A stretch of DNA of 64,000 nt from Epithemia pelagica (Eukaryota > Bacillariophyta > Bacillariophyceae > Surirellales > Surirellaceae), in NCBI GenBank assembly GCA_946965045.2, contig OX337232.1, positions 3,348,001-3,412,000 of the forward strand, given 5' to 3'. The notes beneath the pieces were generated by a model. That model was not told the DNA's origin. It was given only the letters and a program-made list of their open reading frames with translations, and ran no database searches. Positions 51,069-61,538 of this stretch are shown here, piece by piece. The position numbers and the translations under genes were made by a program. How positions within the stretch are numbered: the first letter of the stretch is position 1; every line of letters starts with the position of its first letter.

Positions 51069-51905
51069 ATGAATTTCTTCGCTCATCAGACGATTCAGCA
51101 TTTGGAAGATGCCAAACAAGTCCTCTTGGATATCGATGCCATTCGAACAGCCCTTCCAAAACTCCAACAGGAGGCACTAGATTACGAAACCAAGATCCAT
51201 GACGCCAAACTGGAGTTAAAGAATATTCTGGAACAAGTATCCCAAGCCAAAGAAGCAGCTGACAAAAATACTCTTCTTGCCACTAATCCAGAATCGAGCA
51301 TCCGTCCTGTTGTCGATCCGTCAGACAATGAAGAGGACGGAGTACATAATCTCGTTACGGAAAATGAAGAAGAAGAAGAAGAAGAAGAAGAAGAAGAAGA
51401 AACACAGTACAACCACGACGTTCTGCGTAGTGTTGTAGTTACAACACCATCTTTGACATGCCACGACGACTTTCTTGAGAGTGCAACTGCAAACGACACA
51501 GAAGATTATACCAACAATATGGTAGCAGGTCTTCTCACCCAACCATTCACAGAGAACAGCAGTCCTTCGCAATCATCCTCTGTAACCATGTCTTCGTCGT
51601 GTTTGATTGCTGACAGCAAGAGCAATGACGTCAGAGGTTTCACATCTCCGCCTCGCATCCAAGCTACTACAGGTTTTGTGATTGAAAGTAAACATGATAA
51701 GTCAAACAAGCATCATGAAGAAGAAGGAGTGAATGTCCATTCCACGACACTTTCCTCTATGCCGAGTTCTTTGTCCTCATCTCGTGCGACAATGCAACTG
51801 AAGAAGGCACACACTGTACGTCGTCGTTGGTCGTCACCTAAAAAGTGGCGGCGGATGATTCGAACCAATCGGCTTCAATCTATGTTCCTGGCTCAAACAT
51901 GTTAA
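51069..51905 (+). CDS. Hypothetical protein with N-terminal coiled coil
   Basis: ATG 51069 to TAA gives 278 residues. Residues 8-75 have a heptad pattern without prolines after the LPKLQQ region (TIQHLEDAKQVLLDIDAIR and YETKIHDAKLELKNILEQV), a likely coiled coil. A glutamate run (about 99-111) is encoded by a (GAA)n array. The remainder is Ser/Thr-rich and disordered. It ends with a basic tail (KKAHTVRRRWSSPKKWRRMIR), perhaps for nucleic acid or membrane binding or nuclear import. No family recognised. It lies on the opposite strand between two copies of the 49-61 kb protein family. Confidence 0.55.
   Translation: MNFFAHQTIQHLEDAKQVLLDIDAIRTALPKLQQEALDYETKIHDAKLELKNILEQVSQAKEAADKNTLLATNPESSIRPVVDPSDNEEDGVHNLVTENEEEEEEEEEEEETQYNHDVLRSVVVTTPSLTCHDDFLESATANDTEDYTNNMVAGLLTQPFTENSSPSQSSSVTMSSSCLIADSKSNDVRGFTSPPRIQATTGFVIESKHDKSNKHHEEEGVNVHSTTLSSMPSSLSSSRATMQLKKAHTVRRRWSSPKKWRRMIRTNRLQSMFLAQTC
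51366..51401 (+). repeat. (GAA)n microsatellite in the coding sequence
   Basis: About twelve GAA codons encode a poly-Glu run in the 51069-51905 protein. Length variation here would change only the Glu run. Confidence 0.85.
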
Positions 51906-52177
51906 TCAAACGACCACAACTGTGCTGGCATACTTACTGTCAATCTTCAACTGCACCATTTCCTATCTTAACAATTATTCATTGCCAAAGTTCGAGTTAT
52001 ATTCAACTCTTGATCGTATCTACAGGGATCGTAGTCTGCTGCGGACTGAATGAAAATGAAGGTTGACCAAGGCGGACACAATTTCTAGATGTCAGGCAAA
52101 TTTTCAAGATTCTATCTGCCTATATCTAGAAACTACCATGTCATCCTTATGTTGTAGATTTGATCATGACCATTTGC

Positions 52178-52340
52178 GCGTCACGAGTTGGCCACTCCAG
52201 ACATCCTTTCCTTTTAATCAGCCTGTAGCACGACATGTATCAAGTTGCATACTCGACCAACGGGAAACCTAGCAAAGGAAGAGGCAAACTATCAAAGAGG
52301 TCCTTGGAAAGAGACTCGCGCGCACAACCAAGTTAACCCA
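52178..52340 (-). pseudogene. Relic of a family member (3' end only)
   Basis: About 160 bp match the 3' end of copy 1 (49206-49375): the words CACGAGTTGG, ATCAAGTTGCATAC, GAGGTCCTTGGAAAGAGA and CCAAGTTAACC appear in the same order but with many changes. The reading frame is lost. Immediately after it, a segment like 49030-49200 begins, so this was a rearranged duplication. Confidence 0.65.
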
Positions 52341-52528
52341 AATACTCCTAAAACTCAAACCTGCTGGATTATATGATGGATATTATTCCTAGACACTAGA
52401 GCACAAAAATATCCTTCACCAGATAGTGGCCTCCTAGTCGTAGGCTCATACTCAAGTTGGATTTCATAAACTTGACGCCTTATTCTCTCTCTCTCTCAAA
52501 CGTTGCGTTGTACCTGTGATCAAGACGA

Positions 52529-53310
52529 TTAGGACGTCACAAGTTCTCCAATCGAGACAGCATCCTCCCCCTCATGGTCCTTCGTATCAGTTTGCATCAC
52601 GGCATGCATCAAGTTGCGTACCTGACCATTCGGAAACATGGCAAACGACAAGGAAACCGATCGAAGACGATCCTTGGAAAGAACCTGAAGTTTGCCAACC
52701 AAGTCGACAGCTTGCGTGGAGGAATCACACAAACAAATGCTACGCAAAAAGCCCGACACGGCACTTGCACTCATGGCATCTTGTGCTTGTTGAGGTTTCA
52801 ACTGCTTCATGAGATTCAAGGAGGTGACCACATCCTTCATAGAGGATGAGGCTTGCTCATCTTGCAACACCAACAAGGCTTGAACCAATTGATACAGCGC
52901 GCCAGTTCCGCCTTGTGATTGTTGAATCTCAATCTGTTGCAACAGTTTGGACCAACCATGCTGGTAGGTGTCGTCATCGTCGTCATTTTCCTTATGCATC
53001 CAGAGACGGAGCAAAAGTAGACCCACCGGTTCCGGTCACAAGGAGGACATACTTGCAAGGCTTCCATGAACACCTTGACTTGGTTGCGCGGCACCTTGAT
53101 CAAGATGAGCTCCAACATGCGTCGTCCTTGAGCATCCCCCATCAGCTGCATGGTCTTGGGATCATCAGCTTCTGCTTCGTGTGAGATTGTGTTTATCTGT
53201 CCTTTCGGAAAGAATTCGTCATGAACACGCTTAGCGATTCCTATTGTGAGGAGGCAACTCGTAGTAACGACACAGAATTCGGAAATTGCTCTTGGAATTG
53301 GCCCAGGCAT
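52529..53310 (-). pseudogene. Unknown membrane-anchored family, copy 2, frameshifted
   Basis: ATG 53310 precedes a membrane helix (SEFCVVTTSCLLTIGIA). The protein follows copy 1 closely: QLMGDAQGRRMLELILIKVPRNQ, CPPCDRNRWVYF, then the frame breaks near 53010-53020. Copy 1 has a five-base run AAAAA (plus strand, AGCAAAAAGTAGACC) where this copy has AAAA; the frame then continues in another phase with LRLWMHKENDDDD, LYQLVQALLVLQDEQ and the signature RLRSVSLSFAMFPNGQVRNL, to TAA 52529-52531. A single-base homopolymer loss explains it, either a true mutation or a sequence error. If restored by resequencing it would be a normal gene. Confidence 0.75.
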
Positions 53311-54403
53311 GGTTCCGTGGTTTATTTTCGAATTATTGTGAGTTCCAAGTTTCTTTGTTTGATTGAAACGTGTCCGACGCGAGAATTTCGCTGGAATAGT
53401 ACTGACGGTATTCGACAAGCGTGTTTGTGGACGAAGCAGATCAAACATTTCCCATACACACGAGTAAGCCCGCCTCTTCATCTGTCAATACCTGTCATTG
53501 TGGAGGATGCTTTCTGGACTCCCCAGGTCGCTTCAAAGTACCTCTACATGTCATGGCGGAGGATGCTTCTTGATACCGTCACTCGTTTCAAAACACCGTC
53601 GAGAGGTTTACAACTATGCCTCACCCACACCTTGGCACTGCGCAAAATTGATGAAAGCGTGATGATATCATGTGGAAGATTCTCTCGGTGAAGGACTTTC
53701 GCTCTTTTGTGGCTTATCGCTTTCCACACTTTGTGTCGATTCCGTAGTCCCCCGGCGTGTATTTCTTGTCGAAGACTCTTTACAAGATCAAAACATGTCG
53801 GAGTCACGCTCATTTAAAGCGCAAGCTTGCGCGCTGGCTGTTCACAAATTGAGAACAGCAAAATGAGACCTGTGAAGTTGAATGGTTCACAACAATGAGC
53901 TCTTTCTAATGAACTATAACAAAAGCCAGTCATCCTTCTTGTATCCTTCCCGAAACATACCAGTGACAAATGATGCTGGAAAATCCACAAAACATGACCA
54001 AACCAATGGTGAACCATGCAGCAGCCGTTCCTGTGGCCTACACGAGACAGGACCTACCCAGTTGGCCAAGATTTTGGATGTATCGGATGGACGATACAAC
54101 TTGAACCTCGACGAACTACAATGCCACTTGAGTCATGTCTGCCTCCTGCGATGTCACTAATCGGTGGTTATTATCATGGACTACAAGGATTCCAATTCAT
54201 GAGACCAAGAACACTTTTGCAACGAGGCAATACAGAAGAGAGACACTTTCTGTTTCAACTCTTGTCTCACCCGGTTCATCTGCGTCCCAATGGTTCCACA
54301 ATAATGGGAGGTGTTTGTTTTCAAACACGATACTGCGACCCAAGAAATGTCGGCTTTGATATTGTCGGTACGGGTCCAACTCAGAGGGCTGGTGGATGCC
54401 CTG
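53311..54403. other. Intergenic region between family copies 2 and 3
   Basis: Contains upstream flank of copy 2 with partial similarity to 50290-50580. No gene is supported; short frames on both strands overlap without domains. Confidence 0.4.
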
Positions 54404-55482
54404 TTACAAAGCATTCCCATGACCGTGATTGTTGTTGTTCATGGGCGGTGACAACAACGTTTCAATCAATTCGGGGATTTGCTCATTGTCAGAGACGGCA
54501 AAGGACAAGGCCACGAATCGCAATCCATCCAAGGGGAGAGACTGCAAATTCCAGACCAAGCGTGTGACCTGGTCCGCAGCACACAAACTGAGGCCGCGCA
54601 AACACCCACCCACCGCATCGCGACCTTGTTCCTGCTCTGGTAATGATTGCAATCGTTGCATAATTTGAAACAAGGTTTGAATGACCACCAAGTCCTCTTG
54701 CTGCTGGTCATTGTGATTGGGTTGTTCCAGGGGAGATACAAGCGCCAAAATGACATGAACCAAACGATCGATGGCTTCAACTCCTCCTTGTATGTACCGA
54801 GCTTGCAGTTGCCCCAGAAGTTGCGTCCATCCCACCTGGTGCGCGTCTTGATGCAATCGACTGACGATGTCTAACCATCGAGGTCGTCGGTGAGGAAGAG
54901 CCGCCTCGAGGGCCTGCAAGAACACGCCATGTTGGAACGACCGCACATGGGTCAAAAGCAGCACAAACACTTGTCGGAGAGTGTCCTCTTCTTGAGCAAT
55001 TTCATGGTGATTGTGATCGTCGGGGCGAAGGTCTTCACGATTAACAGGAAGCGATGCAATCAAGTCATGAATCCACGTGAGCTCTAGTTCCAGCAGCTCC
55101 TCGTCCTGATTATTGCGGATTTTGGTAGTCACCCATTGAACAAAGGTCATGCGTACGTCAACGGGCAATTCCTCCAGACACTCCACACAACGTTGCAAAG
55201 TCATCTCGGAACCAATGTCATCCAAGGCCGTTTCATCCGGCAATTCCAATCTTTGACACAAGGCTCGACGCAGTTCTAGGTCATTGTTTATTTCCTCCTC
55301 TAGTTCCGACAATAAGAGCATTTGCACTTCTGCATTGTCGTTGTCGTCCTTTCCATCCCCATTAACTGGAACACGTTGCGGAGTCTTTGATTTACACCAG
55401 CAGCAGCCCACTTGGTATCCCAAGTATAAACCAATAAGGCCACCCCCGCTATCAGTAAAATTGGGACCCAAGGTACCCCCAT
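54404..55482 (-). pseudogene. Unknown membrane-anchored family, copy 3, N-terminal frame break
   Basis: The body of the protein is one open frame ending at TAA 54404-54406. The expected start, ATG 55482 followed by a membrane helix (VPILLIAGVALLVYTW), lies in another phase; the change is between about 55375 and 55400. The body contains LRRALCQRLELPDETALDDIG, CVECLEELPVDVRMTFVQWV, FVLLLTHVRSFQHGVFLQALE, DRLVHVILALV and the signature GGCLRGLSLCAADQVTRLVW...LRFVALSFAVSDNEQIPELIETLL. It is closest to copy 4. In the body's own frame the sequence is open up to about 55648 but without an ATG and with unrelated sequence. A one-base indel or sequence error is likely. Confidence 0.7.
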
Positions 55483-56072
55483 TTTCGTGCTTTGGTATTT
55501 GGCAGTATTCGTTGGGTGGGTGCCACAAGCGAGAGACTGTGTGTTGGAACTGGTTTGTTGGATTCCTCACTTTCGCACACGAAAGATTGAAACAGGGTGT
55601 TTTTTCTTCGTTGGTTGTGCAGCGTCTCGATCCGAAACGACAGTTCAATTTTCACTCCAAAGTCTCAGTTGGTTGGGTGCTCTTCTTTTATTTCTGGCTC
55701 TCGTTTGGTGGGGCTTTGGTTCACCGCCTTCATGCTGGTACAGATAGGTACTCGCCAGGCAGAATACCCGTGGTCCGTTCTTCTCCAGGGACGCCATGTG
55801 TACGCCTCCTATTCTAATTGGTTGTTTCTTTTGATCATCATCATGTACTACTAGGATTTTCTCCAGTTTCTATGGCCGTTCGATGGAACGTGGCAAATAG
55901 AGACAACTTTAGTTTGATCCGTTGTTGCAAGTGTCTCACCTGGTTCCGCATCCAACGTCAGACGCTGACCACCACACGAAAGGACGAGGATCTATTGCTA
56001 CTAAAGGGGGTCTGCGGTGCATTGTGGTCCCCATCCAAAAGGGTTTCATCGCGCACACAACCATATGTTTGG
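55483..56072. other. Intergenic region between family copies 3 and 4
   Basis: No gene supported. It holds the 5' flank of copy 3 and the 3' flank of copy 4. Confidence 0.45.
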
Positions 56073-57419
56073 TTACAACCAAATACCACTCTGTCCGCTA
56101 GTGTTGTTGTTGTTCGTGTTGTCGTTGGGCGGCCGTGACTGTAACAACGTGTCAATCAATTCTGAAATTTGATCATTGTCAAAGACGGCAAAGGACAAGG
56201 CCACGGATCGCAAGCGATCGGTCGACAGCGAGTGCAATTTCCACACCAAGCGCGTGGCTTGGTCCGGTGCTCCACTACACAAGCCAACGCCTCGCACACA
56301 TCCTCCCACGGCATCGTGACCGGGCCGGGACCAGGAGGACAGGACCGAATCCGCGTCTTCATTGTCGTCGAAATGATCCATTTGTGGTGATTGCGGTTCC
56401 AATCGTTGGAGAACATGAAACAAGGTTGGAATGACCACCAAAAACTCTTCTTGATTTGGATTGCTTGGTTCTTGGGGGACCAGAGCCAAAATCGCTTGGA
56501 CCAACTGATAGAGGGCCGCCGTTCCTTGTGTCGTATACCGCCGTTGCAATTGCTCCAAGAGCAGCGTCCATCCAGGATTGGTTGTAGCGACAGTGGTAGT
56601 AGGACAATCGTCCTCCTGCGTATCCTCTTCCCAAGTGTGTCCCTGACGTTCCGTGGCGGCATCGTGTCCGTCTTGAAACGGTGACTCCGTGTCAGTGTCT
56701 TCTTGTTCATCTTGCTGCGGCTGGTGCGTGTCTTGATGCAACCACAAGTGATACAGGAGATTCAACCACCGCGGTCGGTCCGGACAAACTTCGAGTGCTT
56801 GCAAAAACACATCTTGTTGCAACGATGGTACTTGAGTCAAGAGCAAGACCAACACTTGCCTCGAATTGTCGTCGTCTTCATGAGTCATTTCCTTATTCGA
56901 ATGGTAATTCTCCTCCCCTTCTTCCGAGCAACTACGACGAACGGGAAGCGACACAATCAAGGAATGGAGTAAGAGGAGTTGTTGTTCCAGCCGTTCCAAC
57001 TGTTGTTGCTGTTCCGTACTACGACTGCAGCGACTTTGGTTTGTCACAACCCATTGTACAAAGGCCATGCGAACCGCCACAGGCAATTCGGCCAGACACT
57101 CCAAACAGGCTTGCAACATCGACTCGGAGCCAATGTCATTCAACGCGGTGTCCTGTGGCAATTCCAAGGACTGACACAGGGCTCGACGCCAGTCACTGTC
57201 TTTCGCATCGTCAGTTGATTCGTTCTCTTGCTGCTGTGACAATAGCAAGCTCAGTTGCAAGGCCTCTTGCAATTCGGCATCCTCCTCGTCGCTATTTGTA
57301 GAGACTCGAACGCGTTGTTGCTGCTGCACGTGTTCCCACACCTTGTATCCAATATAGGCGGCCGTTCCGGCCATGGCCACACTGGGCATGGCCACACGAA
57401 GGACCCACGGAGAAACCAT
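56073..57419 (-). CDS. Unknown membrane-anchored family, copy 4 (full-length)
   Basis: An intact frame from ATG 57419 to TAA 56073-56075 encodes 448 residues and best represents the family. A membrane helix lies at about 8-26 (RVAMPSVAMAGTAAYIGY), probably a single N-terminal anchor with the rest in the cytosol or an organelle. Then come a Gln-rich linker; WRRALCQSLELPQDTALNDIG; CLECLAELPVAVRMAFVQWVV; SLIVSLPVRR; QVLVLLLTQVPSLQQDVFLQALEVCPDRPRWLNLLYHLWLHQ; an acidic insert; ALYQLVQAILALVPQE; VIPTLFHVLQRLEP; and the signature GGCVRGVGLCSGAPDQATRLVW...DRLRSVALSFAVFDNDQISELIDTLL. The repeated pattern of Leu-rich helices suggests an all-alpha fold (ARM or TPR-like), but no known family was recognised. 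Confidence 0.75.
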   Translation of the reverse strand: MVSPWVLRVAMPSVAMAGTAAYIGYKVWEHVQQQQRVRVSTNSDEEDAELQEALQLSLLLSQQQENESTDDAKDSDWRRALCQSLELPQDTALNDIGSESMLQACLECLAELPVAVRMAFVQWVVTNQSRCSRSTEQQQQLERLEQQLLLLHSLIVSLPVRRSCSEEGEENYHSNKEMTHEDDDNSRQVLVLLLTQVPSLQQDVFLQALEVCPDRPRWLNLLYHLWLHQDTHQPQQDEQEDTDTESPFQDGHDAATERQGHTWEEDTQEDDCPTTTVATTNPGWTLLLEQLQRRYTTQGTAALYQLVQAILALVPQEPSNPNQEEFLVVIPTLFHVLQRLEPQSPQMDHFDDNEDADSVLSSWSRPGHDAVGGCVRGVGLCSGAPDQATRLVWKLHSLSTDRLRSVALSFAVFDNDQISELIDTLLQSRPPNDNTNNNNTSGQSGIWL

Positions 57420-57794
57420 CGTGTTATGTGTTGGGTTTTACTTTTTATACGGATAGATCGATTTGGTGTGTTGTGTGGCAAGGGCAAAAACACCAAGCAG
57501 ACTTTCTTCGTTGTTGGTTTAAGATCCACACAACGCCACTTATTCCTCGCTAGAAACCCTCGGACGACGATGCTTGAATCTTCTCTCGATAGTATTCGAT
57601 TCGGCGGCGATCCACTCAACTCTCTCTCTCAAGACGTTCTCGAGGAGACTGAACAAAAAACGCCCCTTTTTGATGTCTAAGTCTGGGGGTGACCCCTTAT
57701 AATTTTATCCTTACCTTCCTCAACACAACGATTCCTTTCTTCATTCATTGCTTCTCAACCTACACCAAAGGCGAGTGAAGCATCATATCAAACT
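57420..57794. promoter_or_regulatory. Conserved upstream region of family copy 4
   Basis: The block 57420-57625 is conserved at 60862-61075 upstream of the relic copy, including a long near-identical stretch around TTTAAGATCCACACAACGCC (minus- and plus-strand words intact) and CTTATTCCTC. Conservation upstream of two start codons may reflect either recent duplication or promoter function. Confidence 0.35.
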
Positions 57795-60132
57795 ATGAGT
57801 ACGGAAGAAGAGGAGCATTTGTTTGAGACGCTGGCTGCAAAGGCGGGATTACGACTTCTCTACGTGAATTCGTTGACAGAGTTGGACGAGGCCTGTGAGG
57901 CGCTGGGTGTCACTGATTTACGGCAAAAGTTTCTTCTGGGTGCTTACATTGCGAAACTTCGCACAGCTGCAGCGAAAAGCGAGGCCTCACCAAAAGTAAG
58001 TTTAAATTTATGAGTGTTTATATATGATATATATTCGATTTTGACATTCTATTGGTCAATTTCACCAATGGGCCGTCTGGTCTGGATCTCCCAAACTACT
58101 GCAGGAACAGCCATCAATTGCGAATGACAGCATCAAGCAATAAGTCAACAAATGGAATCACTCACTTCACATTTTTGAATGTACCACGCCCCTTGACGGA
58201 AAACACTGATTCGATTGATGGAATATCGAAGGATGCCAAAAGGAGACGGAGAGGCAATGACATGTCCGATGTGGATAAAAAGCGGATGAAACAAGCGTAT
58301 CGGAATAAAGTTTGTGAGTGGAGAAGCGTCGGTTCATTGATGGAGGCACAGCCAGGGGACTTTCCGTTGGACTCGAGGATTACTTTTAGCCACACCGAGG
58401 ACAGGAACCATAAAGGGGCAGAGACACGATCAATTGGCAGTTTCAAACTATTGAGTCCCAATGCTCAGGAATTGGAGAAGGAAAATTGCTTTGATTATTG
58501 GGCATTCTCGTTGGCTCTTATCACCCATTTCTGGGAATGCGGAAGAGTCGAGCCAGTCAAAATGAGCAAACCTTACCAAAGTGAGGCAGACATTTGCAAT
58601 TTCACCCGGATGGCCGTTGTTGACGCCATTAAAATACTCGAATTGGAAAAGGTTTTCGCAAAAGGCGAGCTTTGCATTCATTATGAACGGAGCCTTTTCG
58701 GATGCAGCCCTGACATGATGATAGTCCGTGGCCGGGACAACGTCGGGTTGATTGCTATCCAGGTCAAGCAACCGGCGGAAAAACCATTGAGAAGTTATCC
58801 GAGGGGCGTAGGCCATGCGTTTGATCATGCCATGGCAATGAAAGCTTTCAACGTCGCAACCGATATTGTGTTGGTAACGTCCTTTGAGGAGTCTTTTCTA
58901 GGCTCTGTCAAGAGGGAAGATTTGACTCGATCTGTCAAGAACGGCAACGGGGCAATGGAACCTGATCATGGCTCGAGTTTACAGAAAACGACAAGGAGAT
59001 TTCATTTCGGGCGGAGACTGTGACTGCCACGCTGATGTCAGAGTCACATTCTGCGCCCGAAATGAAATCTTCTTGGGTTTCACGCACAGTCACAAAGGCT
59101 TCTGACTCGGTCCCTGATTCCGGCTCTGATTGTCAGACTCTCTCACTCTCTAATCTAAAAGGCAAGTGTGCCGATCAATCGGGATTCACAAAGAACGCAT
59201 CTGGGCGAGTACTCTACGTTTCTGAAAAGGATTACAAGGCTCACGAGCTGGTGAAGCTTGTTTACACTGCTCTAAAAATGTCAAAGCAAGCCTACAGAGC
59301 CTTCCAGAAGCAGACCTATCAACTCAATGATGGTGCCACGTACTTGTTCTCTAGAGTACTTCAAGTATCTGACAATACAAATGAGTGGGAGTGGGGTACC
59401 TTGGAGGCGACAATCGGCAAGTCTATCAAAGAGCAAGGAAGAAAGTCGACTCTTGGTCGTACTGCAGACGGGAGTACCGGAACATCTCGTCAAGGGACTT
59501 TTTACATAGTTGGAAGACTCGGTCAGGGTAGCACTTCCAATGTTTTCTAGGCGCTTGATCACTCGGGAAATCTCGTTGCCATGAAAGTCTTTGTGAAAAA
59601 TGAAGATGGCGGTAAAGTTTTGAAGAAGGAGGACTTCGACGAGAAAGCACTAACAGCATGTACGCAAGAGAAGGACAATTTGTTAAAGTGCTACGAATTT
59701 TTGAATGGAAAAGTTCATGTCGTCCAGAACTGTGGTCTCTATGCGGTGGTCATGCCGATTTTCAAACCTATATTCCAAGGTGACCGTGACAACAAATTGA
59801 AGAACGTCGAAGCTGCTTTGAAGAACATGAAGGAGAAGACTGGCAAACTATACGAGCGCTGCGATGTTCGTTGGCGCCATGTGGGAACGTTCAACGAACA
59901 GGTAATTTTGTTTGATCTAGCCGACTTGGTCGATCACAATGATCAAGCTTGTGATTTGGATTGGAGCGTAACGTCCGACGATGAATCAAAAGAAGAAGAT
60001 AACAAGAAAGAGCCGGGGGAGGATCCTGTTCTGAAAGAGTATATGAAAATTTTCAAGCGACACTGTGGAAACGACGACGGCTGCTCTACCGCGCCATCAT
60101 ATTTTGGCGACGTCTTTCAGAAGAATAGCTAA
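57795..60132 (+). pseudogene. Broken gene: SAM-like N-terminus, PD-(D/E)XK-like nuclease and protein-kinase-like domain
   Basis: Exon 1 (ATG 57795, GTAAGT donor at about 57990) encodes a helical segment (FETLAAKAGLRLLYVNS, LGVTDLRQKFLLGAYIAKLR), SAM-like. From about 58090 a frame encodes a nuclease-like region: FDYWAFSLALITHFWECGR, then ERSLFGCSPDMMIV and LIAIQVKQPAE, the D-x(n)-(E/Q)-x-K arrangement of PD-(D/E)XK enzymes. After a phase change near 58965, the frame leads to a kinase-like N-lobe, TFYIVGRLGQGSTSNVF, then TAG 59548-59550, then ALDHSGNLVAMKVF and a C-lobe-like part (LYAVVMPIF, DLADLVDHNDQ) to 60132. The kinase part resembles DUF5898-type domains of diatoms. Nuclease plus kinase-like fusions occur among Crinkler-related eukaryotic proteins; function here is inferred and this copy looks dead. 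Confidence 0.6.
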
Positions 60133-60420
60133 GCCACCCAATACACTTTACTCGACATTCATGAGCAAGGTGGAGGCTTTTTTGGAACTTGCAAGTCGAC
60201 GAACAAAGAAACCAAGAGAAGATGTGTGTGGTTCAAAATTCAAGAACGTGGGATTCATTTGTGGTTTGTGGATCTACACGGTGGCCATTCCCTGTCCATT
60301 TTTGAGTATTAAAAATAGACATGTGTGTAGAAAGGTAGTAGACACTGTTGCGATAAAAAGTCTTTGTGAACCATGATGATGGCACAAGTTTGGAAGCCGA
60401 ATGAGAATTCGAAACGAACG

Positions 60421-60861
60421 CCCTTCTTCCGAACGATTACGACGAATGGGAAGCGACACAATCTAGGAATGGAGTACTAGGAGCTGTTGTTCCACGTGTT
60501 GTTGGTTCTGTTCCGTACTACGACTGCTACGACTTTTTGCATATTCGTCAGGACACAACCCATTGCTGGACAAAGGCCCTGCGGACCGCGCCACGGGCAA
60601 TTCGGCCAGACACTCCACACAGGCTTGCCACACATGGACTCGGAGCCACTGTCATGCAAGGCGGTGTCATTCGGCAATTCCAACAAGTGACAACACTGGG
60701 CTCGACGCCATTCATCGTCGTCGTCGTCGTCATGATTCTGGTGGTCGTCCGTCAGTGGTTGTTGGAGACTCGAGGAACGCGTTGTTGCTGCGGCACGTGT
60801 TCCCACACCTTGTAGCCAATAGAGGCTGCCGTCCCAGCCACGGCCACAAGGGGGAACCCAT
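60421..60861 (-). pseudogene. Relic of family copy 5 (5' part of the copy 4 type)
   Basis: Sequence follows 56916-57419 in order, from ATG 60861 through AGTAASIGYKVWEHV-like, WRRAQCCHLLELPNDTAL, GSESM and the LASL/RR-CSEE region. The start codon is intact, but the phase changes within the first ten codons and again further on, and the gene stops around 60421, so only about a third remains. Its upstream flank (to about 61075) is also a copy of the copy 4 flank. The broken nuclease-kinase gene lies between the two. Confidence 0.8.
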
Positions 60862-61464
60862 AGTGTGGTTGTTGTTGTGTTTTATGTTTCTACGGATCGA
60901 TCGATTCGGAGTGTTGTGTGGCAACGGCCAAACAACCACGCAGACTTTGTTCGTTTGTGGTTTAAGATCCACACAACGCCACTTATTCCTCTCCCGAAAC
61001 ACTCGGACGACGAGATGCATTGAATCTCGTCTCGGCAGTATTCGATTCGGCTCAACTCTCTCTCTCTCACACACATGTCAAGAATATATAGAACACCCAT
61101 CAAAAGTCTCTTGCGGAGAGGTGTGTGGCTCAACGCCGTCTACTGACTTCCTGACTGACAGACTGACTGTTTCTGCGCGACTCATTGCGTTGTCCGTCCC
61201 GAAACGGACATCTGTCTGTCCAGCAGCGTGACGCGTGCGGATTCGATCCCTCACCCTCCTGTAGTTGTGAATAAATCCCGCCAACAGGTCGCATATTGGC
61301 GGATACATGGTCGCATATTGGCGAATATGCATCGCCTACATATGCTGCTACGCATCTAGTTTTCTAGTCATAATTTTTGATCTAGCCACTTGTTGCACGC
61401 CGTATACACCGTGTTGTAGCGTGTAGTGGCAGGATTTATACAGTTTATCAGACCCATCATCGCA
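60862..61464. other. Duplicated flank and intergenic DNA
   Basis: 60862-61075 duplicates 57420-57625. The remainder has CTGACTGA-type short repeats near 61145-61170 and a repeated GTCGCATATTGGCG word near 61288-61325. No gene. Confidence 0.45.
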
Positions 61465-61538
61465 GAGCCGCAGTGGTCTACCTGGTAAACGTTTCCTGTT
61501 GGCTCGTGGTGCCAGGGGTTCGAATCCCCTTAGACTCA
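61465..61538 (+). tRNA. tRNA-like sequence (possible tRNA-derived SINE head or pseudogene)
   Basis: A perfect T-arm is present: stem AGGGG, loop TTCGAAT, stem CCCCT, including the GGTTCGAATCC B-box of RNA polymerase III promoters. An A-box-like word (TGGTCTACCTGG) lies about 35 bases upstream, and total length is 74 nt. However, the acceptor halves (GAGCCGC and TAGACTC) pair only partly, and no clean anticodon stem is seen. I therefore cannot assign an anticodon and prefer a degenerate tRNA or tRNA-derived element. Confidence 0.35.
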
